Shown one piece after another: positions 1 through 8,575 of a DNA stretch of 40,257 bases (position 1 is the first letter of the stretch; each line of letters begins with the position of its first letter). This DNA is from an uncultured Eubacteriales bacterium (GTDB lineage: Bacteria > Bacillota > Clostridia > Christensenellales > Borkfalkiaceae): contig URKE01000014.1 of NCBI GenBank assembly GCA_900548285.1, forward strand, positions 1 through 40,257, in the 5' to 3' direction. The translations under genes and the position numbers were made by a program. The notes beneath the pieces were generated by a model. It saw only the letters and a program-made list of their open reading frames with translations. It did not search any database and was not told the DNA's origin.

Positions 1-58
1 AGGCGAACGCAGACGTACTTGCCGTACTTCAAGCGAGAATTTGACAAAAAGCGCGAAT
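1..58 (-). repeat. Dispersed hairpin repeat, copy A (cut by window edge)
   Basis: Read on the minus strand this stretch contains GCTTGAAGTAC, four variable bases, then AGTACGTCTGCG. The same 27-base core (24 of 27 identical) lies at 33592-33618 inside the palindromic element. A flanking block GCGCTTTTTGTCAAATTCT, at 36-54 in reverse complement, is repeated at the right edge of the window (40239-40257). The core folds as GTAC-TTGCC-GTAC. No protein is implied. Function is unknown; it behaves like a REP or MITE family member. Confidence 0.6.
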
Positions 59-136
59 CTTGTCTGGCATAAATATGGAAATTGCGGTGAATTTTGCGAA
101 CGTTTGAAAAAAATCGTCCGCGGCGCGCATATTCTC

Positions 137-165
137 TTGTTAGAAAACGTTATTTGTGTTAATAT
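137..165 (+). promoter_or_regulatory. Putative sigma-A promoter of the RelQ-type gene
   Basis: TTGTTA at 137-142, a 17-base spacer, then TAATAT at 160-165. The predicted transcript starts near 172, which places the long upstream in-frame extension (from 41) outside the mRNA and supports the start codon at 251. Confidence 0.55.
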
Positions 166-250
166 ATTCGCGTCAGAGGCTCAAAACGATGCCTCATTGA
201 TTTCGTCGGATTCAGCGTTCAACGTTGCCGGCGACCGACGGGGAGAAAAA

Positions 251-931
251 ATGGAAGATAAAATACCGATCGAAAAGAAAGACTTATCGCAATTTTTTGC
301 CGGTTCTCACGACTATCTCGTGATGCTGAATTTATACGATTCCGCCGTAAGGCAACTCAAACTGAAGTTCGAGGTTTTAAACAACGAATTCAAGGTTTTA
401 TACGCCCGCAACCCGATTCATCATATCGACAGCAGGGTTAAATCTCCGCGCAGCATAATCGCGAAACTCGAGAAGAAAGGCTATGAAATATCGCTGGAAT
501 CGGCAAAAAAGAACGTGAACGACATCGCGGGGGTGAGAGTGGTCTGCAACTATATCGACGACGTATACAGCGTTGCGGAGATGCTTAAACGCCAGACCGA
601 CCTTGAAATAGTGAAGATTCAGGACTATATAAAAACGCCGAATTACAACGGTTACAGGTCGTTGCACCTCGATATCAGAGTCCCCGTGTTTTTGTCGGAC
701 AGAACGGAATACGTCATCGCGGAAGTACAAATAAGGACGATAGCGATGGATTTCTGGGCGAGTCTGGAGCACGATATCCGTTACAAGGCGGACAAATCGC
801 GTCTGCCGGAAGGAATAAACGAGGAAATGCTCGAGTGTTCCAACAAAATTGCCGAGATAGACGTTCAGATGCAGGATATGTACAAGCGAATCAAAGCGGC
901 GGAAGAGCATAACAATCAAAGCGAACAATAA
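251..931 (+). CDS. relQ: Small alarmone synthetase, GTP pyrophosphokinase (RelQ/YjbM type)
   Basis: This 226-residue protein should transfer pyrophosphate from ATP to GTP or GDP to make (p)ppGpp, the stringent-response alarmone, in the cytoplasm. It is a stand-alone RelA/SpoT synthetase domain: RVKSPRSIIAKLEKK at 62-76, DIAGVRVVCNY at 91-101, the hallmark YNGYRSLHLDIRVP at 132-145, and EVQIRTIAMDFWASLEHDIRYK at 158-179 (mentioned by position; key residues E158, Q160, R162, H174). There is no HD hydrolase, TGS or ACT domain, and the length fits RelQ-type enzymes (about 210 residues). ATG 251 is chosen because GGGGAG lies 5 bases upstream and the promoter maps to 137-165; an in-frame ATG at 41 would fall before the promoter and within a repeat. 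The C-terminal helix resembles the tetramerisation helices of the family. The gene is monocistronic with a strong terminator. Confidence 0.9.
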   Translation: MEDKIPIEKKDLSQFFAGSHDYLVMLNLYDSAVRQLKLKFEVLNNEFKVLYARNPIHHIDSRVKSPRSIIAKLEKKGYEISLESAKKNVNDIAGVRVVCNYIDDVYSVAEMLKRQTDLEIVKIQDYIKTPNYNGYRSLHLDIRVPVFLSDRTEYVIAEVQIRTIAMDFWASLEHDIRYKADKSRLPEGINEEMLECSNKIAEIDVQMQDMYKRIKAAEEHNNQSEQ

Positions 932-947
932 ATTATCGATAAATATC

Positions 948-991
948 AAGCCCCGCGGTATCCGAAAATCAGGATGCCGCGGGGCTTTGTC
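948..991. terminator. Intrinsic terminator after relQ
   Basis: A near-perfect 16-base stem (AAGCCCCGCGGTATCC at 948-963 with its complement at 972-987) and an 8-base loop are followed by TTGTCGTTTT. The stem is GC-rich; it ends relQ and could also serve the converging lipoprotein gene. Confidence 0.85.
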
Positions 992-1020
992 GTTTTATTC
1001 AGGCGAATTTCAGCCGATGA

Positions 1021-1082
1021 CCGGTCAATACTTGCTTAGCCGATATTTGCCCGGTTGATACTTGCTCAGCCGTATATCTTGC
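1021..1082 (-). repeat. Tandem duplication spanning the stop codon of the 2393-aa gene
   Basis: Two imperfect units of about 30 bp, 1021-1050 and 1051-1082, share CCGGT, ATACTTGCT and AGCCG blocks. On the minus strand the first unit carries the real stop TGA (1066-1068) within ACGGC-TGA-GCAAG, and the second unit carries the equivalent CGGC-TAA-GCAAG. The duplication therefore includes the gene end. Confidence 0.6.
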
Positions 1083-4000
1083 TTTGCAATCTCGAGAGAT
1101 AATTCCATTTCAATCCGTCGAAGCCGCAACTCGAAACGAGTTCCACGCCGTTGCCGGTTCCCACGCTCGGCACAACGAAGCAGTTATCGGTTTTACCGTT
1201 ATTTACGGGAACAAATCCGTCGAAAGCGATGCAATCTCTGAGCGCGTCTATCTTTGCCGCTTCGGCGGGATGAGCCTTGCGGAACTTGGAAATAGTGTAT
1301 TCCTCATAACCCTTCGAATTATCCGTTTCGGCGTCGTCGTCGAGGTAAACAACGCACTTTGTGACGGGAGGAACCTCCGGGTTATCTTTATTGGGGACGG
1401 AAACTATGTAACGCGGCGGTTCCAAATATGGGATATAAGAAAGATACAACCCTTTTTCGCCGAAGAGCGTTATATTATCAACGGAGTATTCGAGCGAGGC
1501 GTTAAGCGTGGTCGAGTCGGTTATCGTTCCGTCGTTTCTGCCGACGAAGCCGCCGAGGCGAACGGAGTCTTTAAGATAAACGTTATCGCCTTGCGAAAGC
1601 AGTATGGACACAGATCTTTCGGCGAAGCAGTTTTCGATTTCGCCGGAGTTGTAACCGACGAACGAGCCTATATAACAGTCAAGACTTCTCGCGAGAGAAA
1701 CGCTCACCGCGCTGAAATCGCTTCTGCCGCTCTGATTGACGTTTTTCATTCTGCCGTTGTTCGTTCCAACGGTCACGCCCACGGCGAATTCGTTGTTTCC
1801 GTCTATGTTTATCTGTCCGCCGGCGGATGCGATAAGTCCGTCTATAAGTCCGTTATTCGTACCTATCGCGCCCGAAACGGAAAGTTTGCTCGTCGGGCTT
1901 ACGGCTATGGAAATTTCAGCCATGCTGTGGCAATCGATTATCTTTCCGCTTGCCGTCAGTTCTCCGACGAACGAGCCGAGCGTGGTCGCGTCGGTCGAGC
2001 CGCTCATCGAGAAAGATCCCATTAAGGAAAGGTTATAAATCGTTCCGCTCACTTTGGAGAAAAGTCCGAAGTTGCGTTTCGTTCCGTTTTTCGCGGCAAT
2101 GCGTATTTTATGTCCGTTTCCGTTGAACACGCCCGAGAATCCGCTTTGAGCGTCCGCTCCGAGCGCGGTCCAGTCCGCAAGACTGTCGTAGTCGAAGATC
2201 GTGCCGCCCTCGATTATGTCGTTCGTCAGAACGTAGTTCTCATAAGGCGCGAGGTTCACGTTCTGCAGTTCCTCGAAGGTGGAAATCGGTTTCGCGTATG
2301 CCGCGTAAAGAGTGGTCGCCTTTTCGATTGCCGTAACGGGATAGCCGGTTTCGTCTTTAAAATGACTGAAAACAAGCCCCTGAGCGTTCGGAGTCGGGTT
2401 TTCGAGTTCGGCTGCGAGTCTTCCGAAAGGAACGTTTGCAATCGACTTTTCGGTGTTTCCGTCGGCGAATTTTCCGTCGCCCGCGTCGAGTTTTATTTCA
2501 AAAACGTCGGCGTCGGATTCGTAAACCGCATAATAAGTCGTTTTTACCGAATAAACGGTCTCTTTAAGTTTGCTTGGCGTAATTATCTCATCGCCGGCGT
2601 CCGTTCTCCACCCGACGAATTTCATACCTTTGCAGGACGGAATTTTATCGAACGCAATGTTTTCGCCCGCCGTACCGTAATCGGAGATTTCGACGCTGCC
2701 GTCGGCGAAGGTCTTTATGCCCGTAAGGTCGCCGCCGTCGTCCTCTCTGTATGAGTCCGCGCGGAACGTGAGATGAACTTTTATCGCGGTGTCGTGAACG
2801 TAAACGCCGTAGAAAACGGTGTCCTCGGCGAACGTAATCTGCTCGCCGGCTTTAACCGAAATTGGCGCGGAGCCGTCGTCCGGCTTGGTTTCCCAACGGT
2901 CGAAACGATAGTAGTTTGCGCTGTAATAATCGACGTAAGGAGCGATCATCGTCGTTCCGTAAGTTTCGTAATAGTTCGCAACGTGTCTGAAGCCGGTCAT
3001 AAAGCCGTTGCAGATAACGCCGTCTATCTTCGTTCCGTCGGGTTCGTAACATTCGCCGTCCGAAACGAAAGCGACGTTGACGATTCTGGCGGTCGCGGGC
3101 TTGAAGAAAATCTCTATCGTCGCGTCGTGGTCGAAAGGAACGTAAGCCATATATCCGTCGTTATAGAACGCGCTGACGTATTCCTCGCCGTCATAAGTCC
3201 ATTTGAGATATTCGGGAACGTAGGTCTTGGACGCGTCGTCAACCGTGAAAAGGTTTGCGGTGAGATAATAACCTCTGCCATAAAGATCGCTTACCGAGAG
3301 TTCGGTTTTCGCCCTGTCGCCGAGGAAATAAACGTTCACGGGGACGTCCGTTTTAATCTTTTTGCCGGGATTATCCGCGTCGTCTTCGTATTTCGCCTCG
3401 TAACCGCCCTTGAATGTAAGGGTTATCGTTGCGGGGTTGAGCGAATAATAAGCGTAATAGGTCGCGTCCTCGCCGCCGATTTTAAGATTTTCGGCGTCGA
3501 CTTTATGTTCTAAGGAATAAGGCAGCGTCGTCCAGCAGACGAAAGCGAAATCGCCTTTTTCGTCCGAATAATCTTCCGGGCGGACGTGAGAGATATCCTT
3601 GCCGTAAACGTCCGTGAGTTTAAACGTTTTGTCGCCGTTTTCAAACTTTCCGCCCAACGCTTCGAACGTTATCGTGTGTTGTTTCGCCGTTTCGTCGAAC
3701 TGCGCTCTGAAAACGATATAAGTTTTAACGTTGCCGCTAAGGTCTTTTTCCGAACCGACGATATAAGTTTCCGTGTCCACGCCCCAGCCTTTGAACGCGT
3801 ATTCTCTCATGCCGTTCACGTCGCCGCGTACGGGGTCGGCGATTTTCTCTGCCGAAATGACTTCTTTAAGCGTTTTTCCGAAGTAATCTCCCTCGACGAT
3901 TCTGTGGTAATATTCGTATCCGTAATCGCCCACGCTTACGAAAGCGAGCGTCGGCATAACGGTTTTATCTGCGAAAACGGGAGTGTAGGTTTCGTTTTTC

Positions 4001-7000
4001 ACGAACGCGATTCTCACGCCGTAAGGATATTCGTCGCCGACGGAGTTTTTCCAGCCGTAGAACGAGTAATACGTTTTGCTTTCGTTGTCGAAGTAATCGT
4101 TAAGCGCGGGCAGAGAATAGAACGCCGATTCGTCATTTATGTCCATTCCGAACGTCCAGGGTTTGCCGTTCGCTACGTGAACTTTTTTGCCGTTTTCGCG
4201 GGTTTCGTATTTAACGCCCTCCGCGAAGGATTGAAGTTGGTCGTCGACGATGAATTCTGCCGTGAGTTCGCCGAGAGTATACGTCGCCGTGAGATTGACG
4301 GTTATGTCTTTTGCGGGCATAAGAGCGGGATCGGGAATGGTTGACAAATCCCATTCTACGATGGGCGCTCCGGAGAGAACTTTGTCTATATCGAACAACG
4401 GATAGCCTGCAAGTCTGCTTACAACAGTTTCGTCGGAAAAATTGTGTTTCAACAACGCAACGTTTATCGGATCGCCTTGTTTTATGCCGAAATCGCCTAT
4501 ATAAACGCCGTTCGCCATTATTTTAACGTAATAAACGGGCAGTTTGTCGTATCCTTTGCGTTCGTAAAGGACGTACCAGATTCTGTTTTTAGTCACGTCC
4601 GGCATCGAGTTCACTTCATAGAAACGACTGTTTTCGTCGTTTTCGGCGTTGATGTCGCGGTAGCCTTTGACGACGTAAACGTTTCCGTTCTCGGTGAATT
4701 CGCTGCCTATCGCGAACTGTTCGGGCGGGAGCGGACGAATGGTTTTGCCGACGTAATCGAACGGTTTATATTCCGTTTTCACGCGGCTTACCGTTTCCGT
4801 TTCGAGTACGTAAGTTTCGGTGAACACGTTCTCGTCGGTGTAGGTCGCAACGAACTGCGCGCCGTTTTTAATCCCGTCGAAGTTTTCGAGATAGAGATTC
4901 GATTCGGTGTCGACGCGGATTCTCGGGTAGGAGCCTGCTTTTATGTCGATGCCCTTGAAAGCGTCCGCGTTCGGATCTACTTCGTAATAGTCGGCGAAGA
5001 AAGTCAGTCCGCTTGCGCTTACGAATTCCGAGTATTTTTTACCGGCGATGTCCGGCGCGACTATTTTCTGGTCGGTGAGAACGACGAAGTATCTGAGCGA
5101 CGGAACGTAAATCATATCCGCCGAGAGCAGACGTTCGGTTCTCGCGATTTCGGACGAGGTGAGATATACCGGCGAACTGAATTCGGCTTTGAAAACGCGC
5201 TGTTTCCATTTAAGTCTGTAATACGAAGTGTTTACTATCATATACCCTTTATAAATGGTACTTGCGTTTTCGTAGGTAACTACGGGATAAGTTCCGTCGA
5301 AACTTTCGTCGATCCGGTCGCCTAAGAACGGGAAGTATTTTTCCCAGAGGTCGTTAAGGTCGAGATAATACCCCTGACGAACGGGCAGTTCGTCTTCGGA
5401 GAAATCGGGCGGAACGACTTGTTCGCCCTCGAGATACGAAAGCCGCGCCAGAACTTCGGAATGAGTCGAGCCGCCGCCCGCGTAATATTCGTTTCTGAAT
5501 TCGGTATTATGTACGGCGTAATCTCTTCCGTCCGGGTTGCGATATTCCACGTAGAAAATTCTCTCTATCCCGCTCGCGTAAACGCCGTGCCGCGGCAGAA
5601 GTTTCACCTTGACTACGTATTTCAGCGATTTGAACGGGAAGTTTCTGCTTATGATCGGGCTTCCGTTGTTGATGGTTACGTATTTGTCATAATCTCTCGT
5701 CTGATAATCGGGATCGTCCACCAATTCGAATTCATAGTCGAGATATTTTCCGTATCGGTTTCTCAGCGCGCTGTCGTAAACCTCGTCGTCGCCCGTCGCT
5801 ATGTCGAGATATCTCATCTGAACGGTACTCATTTTCACCCCGCCGTAACGCGTAGTGGTAACGTATGGGTTTTCGGGCGAGTTCGACTGTTCGGCAAACC
5901 CCAGCGGAATCAGCCTGTCGCCCACGCCGTACAGGGGAATTTTTTTGTCGAAAATGTCCGTGTTCAGGTCGTAAACGAGGAATTTCGCGCCTAATTTCGC
6001 GTTCACGAACAGCCCCACTTCGAGATACATTCCGCCGTAAAGATGCGTTTCGGAAGTTTTGTTCACCGCGTCGTAAGAATAACGGAAACTAACGAGACCG
6101 CTAAGTTCGATATAAGGTCCGAAGCGGAAGGAAACGTATACCGCCGCAACGTTATTGAGTTTTAAAACCGATAGAGACAACTTCGCTTCGAGTCCGCATC
6201 TGAAACCTACCTGACCTTTAAGCGTTACGGCTATGCCGATTTCGTTTTCGGCGGTGGCTCTCAAAAATTTGAACTCTTTGAACATAACGGGTTTTCCGTT
6301 GTCGCCCACGGCTTTTTCGCCGTTTGTGAGAGTGGTTGTTTCAACGTAGTGGTGGGAAAATTCCACGTATAACCCGGCGCGCGCGCCGAGCGAACCCACG
6401 ACGTTGAATTCGAGCATAAGCGAAACCACGGGAACGGGCAGGGGAATCTGACCGAGCGGAATACTGAAAATGTCCACGTATTCGAGTTCGTCTTCATCCC
6501 AGAGGTCGCTGCCTGTAATTGCGTTGGCAAATTTGTTCTGACCGTCCTTGTTTATATCCATAATGTATTCCACTTCGTCGGTTATATCGATAATGCCGTG
6601 GATATCGTCGTTCGAATCGGTAAATTCGACGGTCGCCGCGAGCGAAATCGAAAAGTCGTTGGAAAGGTCCACCTTTACGTCGGTGTAAAACCAGAGAAGA
6701 GGATTGAGGGTTACAAGCCCCGATTTGCAGATCGTGTAACGGTAATTCACCTGCGTTTTGTTAGAGATGGTTATCGAAACGCCGATTTTCATTTTGGCGA
6801 ACTGAATTTCGCCGCCGACTTCTATTTCAAACGCAAGGCTCGTGCCTTTTATGTCTAATTTTACTTTCGGATAGTTAAATCCGAAATTTTCGATTGCGGC
6901 AGAGAAACGGCTTTTTTCGTCTGCGGAAAGCCCGTCGGCGTAATTCGTTATCGTGGGTGACTTAGCCACGGCGTTTTTCACCGCGTTTTTAAGGGTGACG

Positions 7001-8247
7001 ATACCCTCGTTTTTCAGCACGTTTTCGGCTATCGTTTCCGCCGAAATGTTTGCAACGCCTTCGAGTTGCGCCTGCTTTTCTCCGTAAACGTCAACGTCGC
7101 CGTAAACGTCGTCCACGTTTGGCGTAACGACGTCCATTATGACGAATTCGCCCTCCTTGATTTCAGTACCGACGACGTATTGCATGCGTTCTTTTCTGAC
7201 GGAAATTACTTTGCAGATATAATCGTCCGGCGTTTCGTCTTCCGTTTCGCCGACGATGACTATCGTGCCGACGGCAATCTCTTTCGTCGTTCTCGCAACG
7301 ATTCGGCTGACGTCCTTTTCAAGCCCCGAATCCATATAGACGTAAACTTTTTCGTCCCATTTTGCAAGGTCCGCCGAAGTTATGCGGACGGTTGGTTTTT
7401 CTTCGATGACTTCTTTTTTTTCTTTACTCGTGGTGACGGTCACTTCGTCGGCGTTTTTCGCGTCCTTGCCGTCAACGGTAAGGAATTTAACCGCGGACGA
7501 GCGCGCTTTTAACGTATAAGTCATTCCTTCCGCGAGTTTTCTGCTCGGTTCGAGAACGTAAAAACCGTCCCCGTCCTGACGGCAGATAAGCCCGGTTTCC
7601 TCGCCGCTTGCCGAGGCGAAGGATACGTATTCGTCAATATTTCCGTTGTGCAGAATCACTCCGCTTGCCGTCGCTTCTATCACGGGCGAATCGGAAACGT
7701 GCCTGACGCTCGTAATTTTTCTGATCGTGTCCGTCGCGACGGAAAATCCGGCGTAAACGGTCAAAGAACGGCTGATAGAATCCTTTTTGCCGACGATTTT
7801 GTCGTGATCGGCGTCGTAATACCAGCCGCCGAACGAGAATCCGTCTTTATAGGAAACGGGCAACGCCCCGAGTTCTTCGCCCTCGAAGTAAGTCCGTTGT
7901 TCTATTTCCGAACCGCCCGCGGTATCGAACGTGAGAACCGCGCCGTAACGCGCGTAAAGCATTTCGTCCTTTTTTGCGGTTATCGTCCGAGGGCAAACGC
8001 TTCCGAAATCTTCGTCGTAATACCAGTCCGCAAAAACAAGCCCCTCTTTTTCCGCTTCGGGGAGAGTGAACTCTTCGCCCTTTTCAAGCGTTACGGAGGC
8101 AATTTCTTTTCCGCCGTTCGTGACAAACGTAACCGTAACTTTGTTATTATTGCCGCCGCAAGAACACGCCGACATAAAACAGACGGTACACGCGCTAAGC
8201 ATGACAAATAAAAAGGCTACTAATGCTTTTACGATTTTACTCTTCAT
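1066..8247 (-). CDS. Giant InlB-repeat/GLUG lipoprotein, 2393 residues
   Basis: A very large secreted protein, probably lipid-anchored on the cell surface. The N terminus has a basic start, a hydrophobic core and two possible lipoboxes (LSAC at 17-20 and MSAC at 25-28), followed by a GGNNN linker. InlB B-repeat-like modules (TxxGG...F..W pattern, Listeria-Bacteroides repeat family) occupy about 36-170 and recur in the region 1350-1960. A long middle part (about 400-860) has no module I recognise. About residues 2060-2260 hold GLUG-type repeats (GTNNGLIDG, GTNNGRMKN, GFVGRNDGTI). I see no LPXTG motif or C-terminal membrane helix, so the lipid would be the anchor. The start at 8247 has GGAG at 8254-8257. 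Upstream lie a promoter and an attenuator-like leader. InlB and GLUG modules are generally associated with adhesion, but ligand and role here are unknown. Confidence 0.85.
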   Translation of the reverse strand: MKSKIVKALVAFLFVMLSACTVCFMSACSCGGNNNKVTVTFVTNGGKEIASVTLEKGEEFTLPEAEKEGLVFADWYYDEDFGSVCPRTITAKKDEMLYARYGAVLTFDTAGGSEIEQRTYFEGEELGALPVSYKDGFSFGGWYYDADHDKIVGKKDSISRSLTVYAGFSVATDTIRKITSVRHVSDSPVIEATASGVILHNGNIDEYVSFASASGEETGLICRQDGDGFYVLEPSRKLAEGMTYTLKARSSAVKFLTVDGKDAKNADEVTVTTSKEKKEVIEEKPTVRITSADLAKWDEKVYVYMDSGLEKDVSRIVARTTKEIAVGTIVIVGETEDETPDDYICKVISVRKERMQYVVGTEIKEGEFVIMDVVTPNVDDVYGDVDVYGEKQAQLEGVANISAETIAENVLKNEGIVTLKNAVKNAVAKSPTITNYADGLSADEKSRFSAAIENFGFNYPKVKLDIKGTSLAFEIEVGGEIQFAKMKIGVSITISNKTQVNYRYTICKSGLVTLNPLLWFYTDVKVDLSNDFSISLAATVEFTDSNDDIHGIIDITDEVEYIMDINKDGQNKFANAITGSDLWDEDELEYVDIFSIPLGQIPLPVPVVSLMLEFNVVGSLGARAGLYVEFSHHYVETTTLTNGEKAVGDNGKPVMFKEFKFLRATAENEIGIAVTLKGQVGFRCGLEAKLSLSVLKLNNVAAVYVSFRFGPYIELSGLVSFRYSYDAVNKTSETHLYGGMYLEVGLFVNAKLGAKFLVYDLNTDIFDKKIPLYGVGDRLIPLGFAEQSNSPENPYVTTTRYGGVKMSTVQMRYLDIATGDDEVYDSALRNRYGKYLDYEFELVDDPDYQTRDYDKYVTINNGSPIISRNFPFKSLKYVVKVKLLPRHGVYASGIERIFYVEYRNPDGRDYAVHNTEFRNEYYAGGGSTHSEVLARLSYLEGEQVVPPDFSEDELPVRQGYYLDLNDLWEKYFPFLGDRIDESFDGTYPVVTYENASTIYKGYMIVNTSYYRLKWKQRVFKAEFSSPVYLTSSEIARTERLLSADMIYVPSLRYFVVLTDQKIVAPDIAGKKYSEFVSASGLTFFADYYEVDPNADAFKGIDIKAGSYPRIRVDTESNLYLENFDGIKNGAQFVATYTDENVFTETYVLETETVSRVKTEYKPFDYVGKTIRPLPPEQFAIGSEFTENGNVYVVKGYRDINAENDENSRFYEVNSMPDVTKNRIWYVLYERKGYDKLPVYYVKIMANGVYIGDFGIKQGDPINVALLKHNFSDETVVSRLAGYPLFDIDKVLSGAPIVEWDLSTIPDPALMPAKDITVNLTATYTLGELTAEFIVDDQLQSFAEGVKYETRENGKKVHVANGKPWTFGMDINDESAFYSLPALNDYFDNESKTYYSFYGWKNSVGDEYPYGVRIAFVKNETYTPVFADKTVMPTLAFVSVGDYGYEYYHRIVEGDYFGKTLKEVISAEKIADPVRGDVNGMREYAFKGWGVDTETYIVGSEKDLSGNVKTYIVFRAQFDETAKQHTITFEALGGKFENGDKTFKLTDVYGKDISHVRPEDYSDEKGDFAFVCWTTLPYSLEHKVDAENLKIGGEDATYYAYYSLNPATITLTFKGGYEAKYEDDADNPGKKIKTDVPVNVYFLGDRAKTELSVSDLYGRGYYLTANLFTVDDASKTYVPEYLKWTYDGEEYVSAFYNDGYMAYVPFDHDATIEIFFKPATARIVNVAFVSDGECYEPDGTKIDGVICNGFMTGFRHVANYYETYGTTMIAPYVDYYSANYYRFDRWETKPDDGSAPISVKAGEQITFAEDTVFYGVYVHDTAIKVHLTFRADSYREDDGGDLTGIKTFADGSVEISDYGTAGENIAFDKIPSCKGMKFVGWRTDAGDEIITPSKLKETVYSVKTTYYAVYESDADVFEIKLDAGDGKFADGNTEKSIANVPFGRLAAELENPTPNAQGLVFSHFKDETGYPVTAIEKATTLYAAYAKPISTFEELQNVNLAPYENYVLTNDIIEGGTIFDYDSLADWTALGADAQSGFSGVFNGNGHKIRIAAKNGTKRNFGLFSKVSGTIYNLSLMGSFSMSGSTDATTLGSFVGELTASGKIIDCHSMAEISIAVSPTSKLSVSGAIGTNNGLIDGLIASAGGQINIDGNNEFAVGVTVGTNNGRMKNVNQSGRSDFSAVSVSLARSLDCYIGSFVGYNSGEIENCFAERSVSILLSQGDNVYLKDSVRLGGFVGRNDGTITDSTTLNASLEYSVDNITLFGEKGLYLSYIPYLEPPRYIVSVPNKDNPEVPPVTKCVVYLDDDAETDNSKGYEEYTISKFRKAHPAEAAKIDALRDCIAFDGFVPVNNGKTDNCFVVPSVGTGNGVELVSSCGFDGLKWNYLSRLQSKIYG

Positions 8248-8293
8248 ATAAATCTCCGTTTTTTAATTCATTTAAATTGCCATTGTAATTGTT

Positions 8294-8359
8294 TCAATAA
8301 ACAAAAAAGCGCAAGGAAAAAAGTCTTTTCTCTGCGCTTATAGTCAAAACGTAATTCAT
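8294..8359 (-). CDS. Candidate 21-codon leader peptide
   Basis: A small ORF starts at ATG 8359 with a perfect GGAGGT at 8368-8373, spaced 8 bases. It encodes MNYVLTISAEKRLFS followed by LRFFVY and ends at TGA 8294-8296. Its last third is the 3' arm and U-tract of the terminator-like hairpin at 8301-8339. It lies in the leader of the giant lipoprotein gene, between promoter and start codon. This arrangement is typical of ribosome-mediated attenuation leaders, although it has no obvious run of one regulatory amino acid. It may also be a small membrane-active peptide, or not translated at all. Confidence 0.4.
   Translation of the reverse strand: MNYVLTISAEKRLFSLRFFVY
8301..8339 (-). terminator. 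Terminator-like hairpin in the leader (possible attenuator)
   Basis: On the minus-strand RNA a 14-base stem (AAGCGCAGAGAAAA pairing with UUUUCCUUGCGCUU; one mismatch and one G-U) with a GACUU loop is followed by further U residues. It lies after the promoter at 8421-8449 and before the lipoprotein start at 8247, so it would stop transcription of that gene unless relieved. Confidence 0.6.
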
Positions 8360-8420
8360 AGGCGGTTACCTCCGTCGCGGGTATGTTGATTTTAAAAAGA
8401 ATATGTCTTTTAAGAATCAT

Positions 8421-8449
8421 ATTATATCATATGATTGTTTGTATTTCAA
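8421..8449 (-). promoter_or_regulatory. Sigma-A promoter of the giant lipoprotein gene
   Basis: On the minus strand, TTGAAA (8449-8444), a 17-base spacer and TATAAT (8426-8421). The predicted start near 8414 gives a leader of about 165 bases. Confidence 0.75.
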
Positions 8450-8523
8450 GTTATATCGCTTTTTTTTATCCGAAAAAAATAAAATATTTTGCGATGCTGA
8501 AACGTCAAAAGCGATATTAAAGC

Positions 8524-8569
8524 GTAAAAAGCGATGCGAGCCGCCGCCGACTTTTCTGCGGCGGCTCGC
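8524..8569 (-). terminator. Intrinsic terminator of typA
   Basis: A perfect 12-base stem GCGAGCCGCCGC/GCGGCGGCTCGC (8558-8569 and 8536-8547), then ATCGCTTTTTACG on the minus strand just after the typA stop codon. Confidence 0.85.
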
Positions 8570-8575
8570 CGTAAA

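Noticed and set aside
41..250. 70-residue N-terminal extension of the RelQ-type protein
   Set aside because: It overlaps a repeat and a promoter at 137-165, has no ribosome binding site, and would be unlike the family; ATG 251 has GGGGAG and gives the normal length.
1084..8251. Many long plus-strand open frames opposite the giant lipoprotein gene
   Set aside because: They are shadow frames rich in Val, Arg and Phe, without ribosome binding sites or recognisable domains.
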